Shown here: piece after piece, positions 22,152 to 34,178 of the stretch
Layout: the number at the start of each line of letters is the position of its first letter
Position numbering within the stretch: position 1 is the first letter of the stretch
Assembly (NCBI GenBank): GCA_021399445.1
Contig: JAJTUQ010000003.1
Coordinates: forward strand, 2,480,001 to 2,544,000
From: Xylogone sp. PMI_703
Taxonomy: Eukaryota > Ascomycota > Leotiomycetes
Direction: 5' to 3'
Length of the DNA: 64,000 nucleotides
The notes under the pieces: generated by a model
Told to the model about the DNA's origin: nothing
The model's database searches: none
The model's input: only the letters and a program-made list of their open reading frames with translations
Position numbers and translations under genes: made by a program

Positions 22152-25100
22152 TAAATGGAAAAAAGGACCGGAGTCAGGTAGATGTAGAGTTTCGGGCTCT
22201 GTGGCTTCCTTCGGAGGGTGGAAGAATTAAATGATGGGGGGAGTATCTTAGAGGCCGACTGTCAGCACAACCTTGCCGCACTAGCGATCTGATGCCGCTG
22301 GGGCTGAGCGAAGGGCTGAGTTGGAGCAGAGAGAGCCGCTGGGCAGCACCACCACGAAAAAGCGATCGCGCTGACAGCAGATGCAAGGAACACACGAGCC
22401 TCTTCTCTTATATTCTGGTGGAGGCGTGAGATATACCGGTAGATCGAATGCTGGCGAAGAAAGAGCGCGGCAAGACCCTCGAAAGACAGTTCTGACGACT
22501 GGGCGGTAGTTTGTTGTTTGGGTAAGAAAGGGCAAGAGGCAAATACACCGCCAAGCCCAACGAGGACAAGGGCACGAGGAACGGTAATACGAAGCCCTGG
22601 AAAGCAGAGATGAGATAAGGGCTTCTCTTTGCCGCTTGACGCTGTACAGTACTGCAAAGATGTGATAAGTGGGGAAGTTCAGAAGAGTGCAGAGAGTGAA
22701 AAACGAGTGTGTGTGAGAAGATGGAGAAAGAGTAAGAAGAGGTGAGGTCAGAGAGCAGTGTTGCAGCAGCTGAACAAAGCCAACGTAACTCTCTCCCAGA
22801 ACTATTGCCCACACAGTCGTTTAGTGTATTATTGTGCAAGAAAGATGTACTGTGTATGGATTTGCTTGACCGTCTCCCGGCGACTTTTGGAATCTGACGG
22901 TACCAAAACGAGCACGCAGCCACGCTCCACACCGCAGTTAGAAGCAGTGATTACTGTAGCTGCTGGGAGCTGTTCTGACGGTGACAGGGTAGTTATGGTA
23001 TACTATGCTATGCTGTGCTGTGCTCTGCTCAACTTGCTGATCTCATCTCTCTTCTTCTTGTGTTCTGTCTTTCAGTTAATCAGGCAAAATCGAAGCAATC
23101 CACCTCATACCTTTAAATCACAGCTCACACGAAAGACCACACACAACAGCAAACCAGAGATCAAGACACCCAATAATGGCGGTCCTGTACTTGCCGTAGT
23201 CGCTTGCTCGACAGCAGTGCCCATCAACCGCAAAGCGCACAGCGCACCAGTTGAAGGCAGTCAAAGAGCGCCTCAATGCGGCGCGTCCAGGCGCATTCTG
23301 GCGATTCTGGCAGCACTGCTGTCTATTCTTGGGATAGAGGGGCAGTGTCGGTGGGGACTAGACCGTTTGTCTCTAAGGACCTCCTGCACTCCATCTTTGG
23401 TCCAATCACCGGCCCCCACTATGACCACAGCTTGTAGCCCTTCTTCTCAAAGTCTATTCCCGCACGTGATCCATTTGGAATCTTCCCACGGGTGTGCTAA
23501 CCAGTGGGAATGCACCTTGGTACCTCCAGTTACTTCCGACGTACGTGTTACTTCCCTTGCTTGCTTGTACAGACGCACGCTATAGTAGCTGCTTCTCCGT
23601 CTCGCCCATCTAGATTTCCTGCAGTGCTTTATAATGGTCCTATAAATTAGGATCTTTATTAATAATTTGCCGTCTCACACCGCCGTTCGTACGGTGTTTC
23701 CGTCGTCGTATGGTGGTACTCTGGTCTGGGTGTGTTCTTAAAATTTCGTTATTCACACTTTCACTGGATGCCTGTACTGTACAGTATCACCGCACGGATT
23801 CTTGGTTCGGACTAAGCTTTGCGGTATCTTGAGGGTGAAGGACTCCGCTGCGGCTCCTACTCCGTTGCCGTGTGCCGTCTCCAAATTTTTGGTCTAGTAT
23901 CAAACCTGGCAAGTCATTGCGAAGGCCATATCCGAGTCCAGCAATATTGTACGAAAGTCCTCATTCACGAGGAAGCTCCTCTTCAGGTGTATCATCACTT
24001 TGACAACTCATGAGAACTTGCTTGCAACTGAAACGTTCAATCGCGTGTAGGAGAATTTACGGCGCGTTAGTGTAAAGGCCAGAGCATTATCGACATGCTC
24101 GTATAATGTTGCCGTCTTCCTTTACTCCTGTCAGATCTGCTTCCATAAGCTTCACTCTCGGGTCCGCAGATGGATCCTACAGTGGCGAACCGAGCCGACC
24201 AGATGGATCCTACAGTGGCGAACCGAGCCGACCAGATGGACGTTCTCGAACGTTTCTGTACTTCGCTGTATGTTTGTTCATCCGTTGTCTATGATTTGCA
24301 TGGTATGCTATGCAGCTATCCGTCCTCCCTGCTAGAAATTCCCGCTCCTCTTCTAAAGCTTCATCCATTTCTCCTCATGCTCACGAAGACCACCAATACC
24401 AGTTCGCTGTTCGTATGGTTGTAGAGGACTGAGTATTGCTTGCGTATTGCCATTAGGATATTGTTGTTTATTGGATAAATTGTGAGGAGGTGAATTTTAC
24501 GCCTGCCATTTATGGTCTAGGCTGCATACCTCCGCAAAAGGGTCGTGGTTGTCAGATTGGGTTGCCACCTACGGCCACTTGATCCTATGTCTACCTGTCA
24601 AAAGCGCCAGGCTACTGAGTCGCCACAGCGAGCCTGAAGCAGAATTGCCATTGGCACTGCAGTGGCAAGAATCAAGGTAATTGGGGGCGGTGATGACTAC
24701 CGCATGTTATCAAGAGACTTCCTGCAAGAAATCTATGCTCATTTTCCGGGATAGTGATGTGGAGGGAGGTCATCTCTTCATAGACCAATCACTAAACTAT
24801 ATTGAACAAAGCACTCGGGAAGTTGTTGAAGTATAACGTAGAAACTATCAGGATCAAGATGTTAACATAGCAGGGATGGAGAATGATTGGTCGCAGAGTA
24901 ATTGCAGATACTGGAATCCGGCCACACTTAACTCTGGATCTAAAATTTACCTTATGAAGAGACCTTTCAATAGAAGAACACAATTGGGTCTGTTTGTGTA
25001 CAAGTAAGCCTTGTAGGGAACCTCCATTCTTTGCTAGGATATCTCTTTCCGAAGTAGATAACTTGTGACTTGAGTGAGGATGTATATTTCGACATCTCAG

Positions 25101-27308
25101 GTTGAAGTGAATGGAGGATTTCTCCATCATTATACTCTCTAACTCTCTACCGTAGCCTGCGGATGTATTGCTTCCGAACCACATGTTAAGTATGTAAGTT
25201 AGTAGCTGGCTTGTCACAGTCAATTTCTGGATGGGCTTCTGATGAGTATCGTATGCATCATCTCCTGCTTATGAAGAGGTGGCGTATATGGCGTGTTAAC
25301 AATGTTTTCTCTTTGTGTAAAATTGAAGATGTATCGTCAGGACACAATTATCATCTGTTTTTCAAAAGAGTTCAAATATCGTGACTCTGGACCTCATGAT
25401 CGAATGATCTACAGTAAAGCATGCCGATTCCTCGGCGCATAATGAGGGGATGATTTTTTTTCCTCTCTTCTCACCGAGATTTTTGTTATCGTGTTATCCG
25501 AGAAGGATACTCGTAGGGAGTAGGGAGCGAGTTCTCTTATCTCACAGACAGCAAATTTCCATATCATGATTTAATATCTTTCGGACATTATTTCGCTGCA
25601 CCATAATATCTTCAGCCTTGATTGAGCAGAACTGTCGTGCAATGGTGAGCATGCAAACGATTTTAATCTTCTCGAACGCATGGCCCCTCGAGCCCCTCTA
25701 GGTTACGTGCAGTCAGGATCCCTGGAAGGGTTGCTTTGAACTCCCCAGCCACTGGGTGGCCGAAGCCTAACCGCACCTAGCGCCAGCCCAACGAAACAGA
25801 GGGATATGCACTGAACAGGACTGCAATCTCGTCCAGATCCCCAACGAGAGAAGGGCCGGTTGCCCGTGAATAAATGCGACTTTATGGAGTACTTGCAGGC
25901 CAGGCAAGGATCGCATTCTCATGTACCACAGAGTTGGATACAGAGACACAGTACTTGAGCACACAGCAGCAATTTCTACGAAGAAAAAGCACAAACTTTA
26001 TTCTGTTTGAGTGGGCTTCGGGCCAACGAGCTCCCAGAGACGCTTGAGATTGGTGGCTGTCCTGCTACGTAGCAGTCTCCGGCCAGGCGTGAGAGGGGAA
26101 GGCTATGCCTCTTCAGTGAAAGGTCGCGCTTCTCACCGACTTTACTGTGCGAATTTAGACCTTTGGTTGTGAGCGCCGCAGGTACTTGTACAACTCATGT
26201 GCCCATTGTTGAACCCCTCACTCAATTCAAATACCGACGCCTCCTGTCTCGATCCCGTTCTCTTGTTCAGCTCTCAGACCCTCGTATGGTGACACTTATC
26301 CGTCCCTCCCTGCAGCGCAATTTCTAGGTGCTTTTTCCAAGGGGATATTTTTTTTCCCTCACCATATCTGGTCTCTTCTGGTTCAGCACACCCACAACGT
26401 CTCAGGATCCAGCATTCTATCTCACCAGTGGATTTTCTGCTTCGGCTTTCCGGCCCACGGGAGCGACATCATAGTGGAGCGTATCTGCTATTTCACCGAA
26501 GTATTGCAGAGCGACGCCGAGCTGCAGGCCCTTTGTGCGGCAGTTTTGGGAAGTGTGCCCTTCGAATTGGACCGTAGAGCTACCTCGATTGAGATTTAAC
26601 GGCGCAGACGCTCGAAGTAGAGGTACCGGCCTTCCGCACAGGAAGCTGATAGTTCGAGGAGTTTGAGGGAAAGCTGCTTGCTTGCTGCAGTGCAACTTCC
26701 ACTACCATTTGGCTGACGGGCTGCTGCAACCGCAATTGCAGACTGGGCTGGCCCTGCGCTGTCCCTTGCCTTCGTCCTGCATCCTGGACCTGACTTCTGT
26801 GCTGCACAAGCCGATAATATTGATATCGCTCTCTTTGAAACCTGGAATTTCGGAGCTGGCGGTACCCAATTGCACTGGATCCCTCGCGCAAGACCTGACG
26901 ACATCTCTCCAAGACGAACTCCACTGCAACCGGAGCTGCGAGATGAGCGCATGCACCGTCGTCACCAGCACCACAGCACGTTCCCAATAGTCGCCCCGCC
27001 GCCCTGGGCGCTGTGAAGCTACCCAGCAAGCGACTGCATCCCGTCGACACTTTCGTCCCGACTCGAGATCTCTCGGTGCATGCAGCAGCAAGCCCGCTGC
27101 GCGGTCATTTCGTTGCGTTCCATCAGCAACAGAGTAATCCGTTAATCATCGCAGCCGGTGCTTTTCGGTGCCCAGTGGTACGACGGGACTCACGCAAAAG
27201 GCGTGGCGCTCGGGCGAATTGGCAGTTAGGCTGGTGCCCCTCCATCCCCGCCAAGCTGTGGCTGGAGTCCCGCGCACCCCAGAACTGGTCTCGCCAGTCC
27301 AACCAGCA
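22152..27308. other. Gene-free stretch, 5.2 kb
   Basis: Divergent spacer between the Hsp70-like gene and glucokinase. ORFs up to 275 codons (22758-23585) overlap in all frames and are Ser/Arg/Leu-rich without domains. It contains the 33-base tandem repeat at 24167, several TACTGTACAGTA-like palindromes (22645, 23773) and a GC-richer segment at 26400-27300 that may be glucokinase 5' UTR. No RNA gene was recognised. Confidence 0.45.
24167..24240. repeat. 33-base tandem repeat, 2.2 perfect copies
   Basis: The unit begins CAGATGGATCCTACAGTGGC and is 33 bases long. Two identical copies (24167-24199, 24200-24232) are followed by eight bases of a third. It is also open in one frame (DPTVANRADQM), which is probably incidental. 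Confidence 0.9.
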
Positions 27309-29538
27309 ATGAGAAAGTCACCCACTAGAAGAAGGGCCCCGGGTCCCTCGAACCACCCTAGATCCTCTCGCTCGTCTCTCTCGTCATCGTCATATCCCTC
27401 AAGTACTTCTACCACAACTTCTTCTCCTTCCTCTTCCTCTTCTTCATCGTCCTCTACTAGCTCCACTTCACTCGCCTCTACCCGCGACGCACCAATTGAC
27501 GAGGCCAATCTTTACAAAGGCGTCCGAGTCTCCAAGCGGAATCCCATAAATCTTCTACATATTGTCTCCTTCGTCTTCTTAATCCTCGTGCTCGTAAGTT
27601 TCCCCCGGAATCTCTTTCTACTATACTCTAGAGATTTGTATTTACACATCTTCAGGCTGTCCAGTTCTTCTTCGCTGAAAATCATCGCCCTTCCTACACC
27701 TACTCTCGGCATCACCTCCCGTACACTAAGACGTCATACTCACCACCGGCGAGAGCTAACGACCAGGACACGTGTGAATCACCACATCCATTTCCTACAG
27801 AGGCTCCAGTTTCAAGGCCACACAAGATGGCGCTCTTAGCAGAAGCAAAGCGCATTGCCGCTGAATTCGAATACTCGGACGAGGATGTCCAGAAAGGCGT
27901 TATTGAGTTCATCCGAGAGATGAGTAGGTATCTGAAACATCTTGCGCGACCAGATATACTAACGATGGCGCCCCAGATGAGGGATTGCAGATTAATGATA
28001 CCCAACTAAGTCAGATTCCAACATATGTAACTGGTATACCCGACGGCACTGAAAAGGCAAGCCATTGAAGCCCACCACTACCGCACATAAAACGGGGACA
28101 CCTGCTAACAGCTAAATCAAAGGGTTTGTATCTTGCCGTAGACCTTGGTGGCACCAACTTCCGTGTGTGTTCCATCGAGTTAAACGGAGACACTACATTC
28201 AGCCTTACCCAATCTAAGGTGCCAATCCCACGATCACTAATGCAGGCAAAAAGTGCAAAGGACCTCTTTGCGTTCCTTGCCAAACAGATTGAATTATTCT
28301 TAAAGACACATCACGAAGATCACTTCGAGGCTCACATTAGACGGCGTCAAACTTTTGGTACCCCAGAGGGTTTTAGAGATATACATACCTTCAATCTAGG
28401 CTTTACATTTAGTTTCCCGGTGCATCAGGTGGGAATTAATCGAGGAACATTGATCAGATGGACGAAGGGATTTGATATTCCGGACGCGATTGGCCAGGAC
28501 GTTTGTGCCTTACTACAGAAAGAAATCGATATTTTGAAACTCCCAGTGAGGGTGGCTGCGTTGGTGAATGATACTGTCGGAACACTTATGGCCCGAGCAT
28601 ACACGTCTCCCGGAAAGACTAAGACTCTCCTGGGCGCAATTTTTGGAACAGGCACCAATGGTGCTTACGTAGAGAAGCTTAAGGCCGTCACCAAGCCTTT
28701 GGAAGGAGACTATAATAAATCTGCCACCGAAATGGTTGTCAATACAGAATGGGGTTCCTTCGACAACAAACTTAAAGTTTTGCCCAATACAATTTACGAT
28801 CAGATCCTCGATAAGGATAGCGTCAATCCAGGCATCCAGATGTTTGAGAAGCGCATTTCCGGCATGTTTCTGGGAGAAATCCTTCGAATTGTGCTTCTCC
28901 AGATGATTAAGGATCCGAACATTCCTCTCTTTAGTGACAAGGATTCCTCACACAACGACATCAGATCGACTACTACGATTGCTGAAAATTCGCCATTATA
29001 TACCCAATGGGCAGTGGACAGCAGCATTCTCTCCATTGCCGAAGCAGATCACACTGTAGGCCTACGAGCTCTGCGATTGGAGATCGAGAAGACGCTCGGC
29101 GTTTCAGCACCATCTATCGAGGATGCCCAAGCAGTAAAAGATATCGCACATGCCATCGCCAAGCGCGCAGCGAGACTTTCAGGTGTTGCGATTGCAGGTA
29201 TTGTGCTCCACACAGGCCGATTAAAGCCCTTAAAATCCGACAAGTTCGATGAGGATGACATGGTGGATATTGGTGTTGATGGTAGCTTGGTAGAGTTCTA
29301 CCCCGGTTTCGAAGACTACATGCGTGACGCTATTCGTATTACCGATGGTATTGGCGAAATCGGCGAAAAGAGAATCAGAATTGGTATTGCGAAGGACGGA
29401 TCTGGTGTTGGTGCGGCATTGATTGCCCTGGTGGCGGCAAAGATGGAGAGCGGTAATGATTATCTTGGTGATGTAAGGATGAAGCTTCACAACATCGCGG
29501 AGGAGCTTAAAGCGCAGGGAAATGACGATAGTGATTAA
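27309..29538 (+). CDS. GLK1: Glucokinase with in-frame N-terminal transmembrane extension
   Basis: ATP-dependent glucose phosphorylation, the first step of glycolysis. Exons 27309-27593, 27656-27923, 27977-28056 and 28123-29538 total 2049 nt, 682 aa. Introns are 62 nt (GTAAGT...TTCAG), 53 nt (branch TACTAAC) and 66 nt with a GC donor (GCAAGC, branch GCTAACA). The conserved enzyme begins at M153 (MALLAEAKRIAAEFEY). Phosphate motif DLGGTNFRV is at about 217-225, then NLGFTFSFPVHQ, RWTKGFDIPDA (sugar binding), the VNDTVGT catalytic Asp region near 360, and IFGTGTNGAYVE and NTEWGSF. Upstream of M153, 152 residues are open and in frame across a consensus intron: a Ser-rich leader, then a hydrophobic segment reading NLLHIVSFVFLILVL|AVQF across the splice. 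Either the protein is membrane-anchored or translation starts at 27827. Convergent with the cyclophilin gene. Confidence 0.92.
28057..28122 (+). other. GC-AG intron in the glucokinase gene
   Basis: AAG|GCAAGC...GCTAACA...CAAAG|GGT joins GTEK to GLYLAVDLGG. The donor is GC rather than GT, but otherwise strong (AAG|GCAAG is the usual GC-AG context). Confidence 0.85.
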
Positions 29539-29939
29539 GTTTCTTTTGGTTGGGGGAGGAAATGTCTCATATGAAGGGGAATGGTTTTGGTTTTAGGGAA
29601 AGGCTCTTTGTTGATTGCAATTAGGTCATGGTGACCTGGATAACAGTTTATGTAACGTTTTATCATACCAGGTAGCTTGGATATCAGCTACAGATACTCA
29701 TAGTTTTACGAATACAAAAAAGTATTGAAATCATATAAGCATCTTTCAAACCAGTCACCATTGGAACTTAATGATTATGCATAGGTCTTCTAACCCACCC
29801 AAGTTCTCCAATTCGTAAAACATAAAACGCCATTCAAATGCCAGTGGAAAACCATATACGCCAGGCACATACTCAACAGAATTGCTCCCTAAGCCATGAA
29901 ACTTCCACACTCAACATCCACGCACAGAATCCAACCAGT
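29539..29939. other. Convergent 3' spacer
   Basis: Holds the 3' UTRs of glucokinase and cyclophilin, with no further feature seen. Confidence 0.5.
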
Positions 29940-30554
29940 TCACTCCTCATCCCCCTCAACAACATAAGCCTTCAGAATCTTAACCTCCTCAAGGGGCCTA
30001 TCCCCCTCCCCAGTCTTAACCAACCCCATCCTCCTCACCGTCCCCAACCCGCTCTTCACCCTCCCAAAAATCGTGTGCTTCCCGTCCAACCACGGTGTCG
30101 GTGCGAGGGTAATGAAGAACTGGCTGCCATTGGTATTCGGCCCGCTGTTCGCCATACTCAGAATGCCTGCACCCGTGTGTTTTAGTCCGGGGTGGATCTC
30201 GTCCTCGAATTTCTCGCCGTAGATGGACGTCCCGCCGCGGCCGGTGCCGGTGGGGTCGCCGGTTTGGACCATGAAGTTGGGGATTATGCGGTGGAAGATT
30301 ATGTTGTTGTAGTATCCGCGGCGGCTGAGGGTTTCGAAGTTTTCGCAGGTCTGTCATGAGGTTAGTTTTGCGATGGGACTTTGGGATTGTGGGATGTTCT
30401 GTGGACAAGAGAGAGGGTACCTTTGGAGCATGGTCGGTGTAGAGCTCTACTACTATTTTACCCTGCGAATTGATTAGATTGAAGCTTGATTGGGGTGGAA
30501 TAAGAGCTTGGGGAGCTGTACCATTGTGGTCTCTAATGCTATGTTGGTTGTCAT
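29940..30554 (-). CDS. Peptidyl-prolyl cis-trans isomerase, PPIL1-type cyclophilin
   Basis: A small nuclear/cytosolic cyclophilin, orthologous in shape to human PPIL1 and fission yeast Cyp1, a spliceosome-associated prolyl isomerase. Exons 30522-30554, 30421-30462 and 29940-30350 give 161 aa; introns are 59 and 70 nt. It starts [19 protein letters not shown], typical of this subfamily, which lacks the N-terminal extension of cyclophilin A. Catalytic residues are in [22 protein letters not shown] (Arg, Phe, Met, Gln) and [23 protein letters not shown] (Phe, Trp, His). The C-terminus is acidic, EGDEE. Nothing is missing. Confidence 0.93.
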
Positions 30555-31616
30555 GGTGGGGGATGTGAGCCCCGGAGCTTGCTAGGTGCGGTTGTGTGAG
30601 TATTTACAATTCTATTTCTCGTAGCTCGATCGACTCTCTTATTATAGCCCTTATTATTCGTACTATCGCGCAATGCAATCCCGTATGTGTCTGAGCTGGT
30701 ATGGTTGATTGACCAAGGTGTCAGCTGCGAAATTTGGTTCCTGACAAGGCTGACCGATTTTGCGGCCGCTTGCATCATTGCCTCGCCTCGTCCGAGGATC
30801 CCTGCTCTAGACAGCTCTTACTACAAGAATCAATCCGAATCCAGAGTAGGGGAACAAAAGAAAGCTAAAAGCATTTTAATGCTCAAAAGAGAAGAGAGAA
30901 GCATAACGGAAAGTTACCACTGACAAAAGAGTTCGGGCCATACAGCTATCGCGTCGTGGCGTGTGCTGTATGCCCTACATCTCCCCTAATATATCAGTGT
31001 TAAGTTCACTATTAGGATTGGCCCCTTTATCCCACCTCCAGAACAGTAATTGACCTGACACTCTGCCATGAGAGGCGCTGCTTACTGTTCCTTGTATGGT
31101 TCCTCTTTATTTGGGAATATATATATAAATCCAGGTGTCCTCGGCAGAGATCGCTAACAGAGTTAAGGCTAGGTAGGCAAACAAATTTGACTAAGAGATA
31201 ATAGATGGTAGCTTTGGCTAATTATAATATATGGTAAAATTCTTGTATAACTGATATGTTGAGAAGAAATAAGTCATCATCTCTAGGTAATACAGTTATC
31301 ATTCTTCTCCCATGAACGAAAAGAGAGGATGCTATAGCCCTCTTACGGAACCCTATTCCATTTGCCGCCGCCGAGTGCTAAGGATGAATTTGTAAATCAA
31401 ACTATCTAATCTATTTGCAAAAGGGGCTATCTGTCCTGATGCATAAACCAATAACAGCAAGGCCTTAAAATATCAAGAACCGCAACCAAACTCATGGAAC
31501 CGCCAGAAACTGTTTTTAATGCCTGATTCGTTCCCCCCAAGTCATAAAAAGGAAGATAATTAAGGGTACATCATTACTTCCATCCAGTGAGGAAGACTAA
31601 ATTTGAGATCATTCTC
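30555..31616. other. Intergenic with dispersed repeat copy B
   Basis: Holds the promoter of the cyclophilin gene, the dispersed repeat at 30930-31056 and AT-rich sequence up to the 3' end of the ankyrin gene. No gene is seen. Confidence 0.5.
30930..31056 (-). repeat. Dispersed repeat, copy B (inverted relative to copy A)
   Basis: The reverse complement matches 15034-15164 over about 127 bases with scattered substitutions and small indels. See copy A for the shared words. Similarity fades beyond TATATATTCCCAAATAA near 31110-31130 and just after the CCGAACTCTTTTGTC end. Confidence 0.8.
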
Positions 31617-32549
31617 TCAAATGGCCGATCCGCCAGCCACCTCTGCCGCTTTCTGGGCCTTTAGCCTCTCCCTTTCACGTCTGAACTCCTCAATATCAAA
31701 ATCACTATCGCTAGCACTTCCTTCATAATCTGATCCCAGCTCCTCTGCTTCCTCCTCTTCCTCCTTGGCGGCTTCCTTCTCTAGGTCTCTCATCTCCGCT
31801 TCGTTCAGCTGCATTTCGAGGGCATCCTGTAAGACCTTGCGTAAAGTTTCATTCCGCGGATCGACAAGTTGTTCAGCAGTCAGTTTGGCTTTATTTCTGA
31901 TTCGTGGGTCGCTGCCCGCCTCGATCATCATATCAACGAGGTGGCGGCCGTACTCCCATTCTGACTCGGGCTGGTCGTTGATCCAGCGAACTACACTGTG
32001 TAACGGGGTATCGCCTTCTCGGACATTTATTGGGTCACATTCGAAGCCTTCTTGGTCTAGGAGCATGTCGATGATTTCAGCTACCATGAGAACAGTACGT
32101 TAGTCTAGGTCCGAACCATAGGTGCAGAGGTCAGGATGTCGAATAAACGATTGACAGAAGTACAGCTCTTTGACTTAGTACTTACCATGCCCTTTTAACG
32201 CCGCCTCATGATATAAGTAGTTTCCTAAAACAGTCTTCGTAGAGTTTAGCAACTCTGCGGCTTCCTCAGGACTCTTGCACCCATCAATGACTTCCTGCAG
32301 TAAATCCGTATTGTTCCGCCTGCATGCCTCGATCAGAAGCTCACTCGGTTTAGCTCCCTATAAGTTTATCCAAGTTTATGTTAGTCATTATCATTTCCAA
32401 CAGTATGTCTTTCCGGTATCGACCGCAACTCTGAGCAGAGTCAAAATGTTGCGGTGCGCACGAGACCTTGAACTTATTGGATAGATGTAGGTATAAGAAA
32501 AAACCAATTTATGTACCTCGATCTCTTCTTCATGGTTATGATCAGCCAT
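31617..32549 (-). CDS. YAR1: Yar1-like ankyrin-repeat protein (ribosome biogenesis chaperone)
   Basis: A small ankyrin protein resembling yeast Yar1, which chaperones ribosomal protein Rps3 to the pre-40S subunit. Exons 32517-32549, 32186-32357 and 31617-32080 total 222 aa; introns are 159 and 105 nt. MADHNHEEEIE is followed by ankyrin-like helices: PSELLIEACRRNNTDLLQEV, then NYLYHEAALKGH, then GDTPLHSVVRWIND with HLVDMMIEAGSDPRIRNKAKLTA. The C-terminus is highly acidic (EKEAAKEEEEEAEELGSD) with a basic coil (RRERERLKAQKAAE), as in Yar1. The first intron is long for this window, so a missed micro-exon is not excluded. Confidence 0.8.
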
Positions 32550-32981
32550 CTTAGTTTGTGAAATTATGGTGCTTTCAAAATGAGCACCCTCCCTTCCTAT
32601 TCCTCTGTTCCTGACTAGCCTTGCCTCGACGTATCCTTGACAGCTGTCGCGTCCAGTCCCAAGAAACTCCTATACCAGATAGGGATGTTTGTAGAGAGGT
32701 TATGTGTCGAAAAACTGCTGCCGTACTGATCTTAAAATGGAAATATGACTTTTCGAGGTATGCCGGAAGCGGTATATTATTTCAGGGACTCCCGGCTGCT
32801 TGAGTATGGTTTTGGAATCAAGGACCCCACCGGATGCGGTATGGAGGGTGCTACGCATGAAGTCTCGGAGCGGGCGTTTGTTTCGCCGGAGGGGCGGAAT
32901 TTTGGCGCTGGAGATTCTCGATGAGTAACTTATTTCGGAGCTCGTCAATCTTCAAGCTTTCAAGAATTGAAATCATTCAAG
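32550..32981. other. Divergent promoter region
   Basis: Spacer between the ankyrin gene and RPC11, with both promoters presumed inside. No feature recognised. Confidence 0.5.
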
Positions 32982-33460
32982 ATGTTGCTTTGTAAGTTTT
33001 CTTCCATTTAATAGAATGCAATCTACTTCCTCTGCTAACAAGCTGATTCTGCCTAGTCTGCCCCTCCTGTAGCAATATGCTTACAGTCTCGAGCACTCCA
33101 GCCTCCTCCTCCGACCCATCTACTGCCGGTGATAACAGATTGGAATGCTTAACATGTCCCTACCAATATGTTATAACCAAGCGCTACTATGAACGAAAAG
33201 TTTTTGCACGAAAAGAACGGGAGGACGTATTTGGTGGCCCCGGCGCATGGGACAACGCGCAAAAGTCCCAAGTGCAGTGTCCCAAGGAGGGCTGTGATGG
33301 AGAAGAGGCTGCTTATTTCCAGGTGCAGATTAGGAGTGCTGATGAGCCTATGACTTCTTTCTTCAAAGTAAGTGCCTCGAAAATGTGAAAAGGGAGCTGG
33401 GATACGGATCTAACGACACCACAGTGCATGACTTGCGGGCATAGATGGAGAGAGAATTAG
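32982..33460 (+). CDS. RPC11: RNA polymerase III subunit RPC11 (C11)
   Basis: A small zinc-ribbon Pol III subunit that stimulates transcript cleavage and is needed for termination and reinitiation at tRNA genes. Exons 32982-32991, 33057-33367 and 33425-33460 give 118 aa; introns are 65 and 57 nt, GT-AG. The N-terminal ribbon is MLLFCPSCSNML...RLECLTCPYQY. The C-terminal TFIIS-like ribbon has CPKEGCDGEEAAYFQVQIRS with the catalytic acidic RSADEP, then CMTCGHRWREN. Four plus four zinc ligands are all present. The first exon is only 10 nt. Confidence 0.95.
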
Positions 33461-33703
33461 ATTGCTCTTGACGACAAATTTTCATACAGGAGTCATTTAT
33501 CAATTGGCGCGGCGTTTAGTATATGGTGGTATTGCAAACCAAAAGGTCAAATGGCGTTCATAGCATTTCTCATAGATTTAGATTCTTCGAAAAGTTCAAC
33601 AATAATACGCCTCCAAACTCCTGGTATTTCCCAAATGCCAATCGATGTATATAAGAATGGTAGTTATCTACCAAATACTGCCTTCGTCATGCGAACCACT
33701 GCG
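33461..33703. other. Convergent 3' spacer, RPC11 / MED31
   Basis: Short spacer with no feature seen. Confidence 0.5.
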
Positions 33704-34178
33704 TCACCGTCCAGGATAAGTCATTCCAGCCTTGACTCCTTCTTCCACCAGCCTAGCCACAACGTCGGGACTTAAAATTTCTGCACGAAATCGCTCTTGT
33801 TGTAACAGCTCTAAATTCCGTAGTGTTGGCCCAGGATATGTTAAATATTTCGTATATGGAGGTTGAGCGAAGTATTGGAGGTATGCGAGGTACGCGATAA
33901 AAGGTGGTGACTCGAGGTATTTCTGCACAGCGAGATGATTTAGATAGAAGGGATTCGAGAGCGATTGGACAAACTAAAGTTGCGCAATGCAAATAGATTA
34001 GCTCTCTTAAACTTCTGAGGGTCTGCCGGAAGGGCCTAGTAGAGAGGAGCACATTGCTACTCACCTCGAGCTCGATTTCGAAGCGCGTAAAGCCTCCGAA
34101 CTTAGGCTCTGCTGGTATAGATGGAGGCTGTCTATCCCTCATCGTAATATCCTTCGCACCAGCATCATTCGAAGCCAT
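33704..34178 (-). CDS. MED31: Mediator complex subunit 31 (Soh1)
   Basis: The most conserved Mediator subunit, in the middle module, needed for Pol II activation. Exons 34065-34178 and 33704-33973 with a 91-nt intron give 127 aa. [27 protein letters not shown] joins across the splice exactly as in the family. [20 protein letters not shown] and [20 protein letters not shown] are the signature. The length is normal for fungal MED31. Confidence 0.96.

Noticed and set aside
22262..22932. Overlapping minus-strand ORFs of 131-177 codons upstream of the Hsp70-like gene
   Set aside because: Three frames open at once over the same bases and Ser/Leu-rich without domains. More likely 5' leader sequence of low stop-codon content.
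22758..23585. 275-codon plus-strand ORF
   Set aside because: No recognisable domain, no clear codon bias, and opposite-strand ORFs of similar length overlap its 5' part; treated as chance.
26580..27312. Gln/Arg-rich ORFs of 100-156 codons before glucokinase
   Set aside because: Overlapping in three or more frames with no similarity noticed; probably glucokinase leader.
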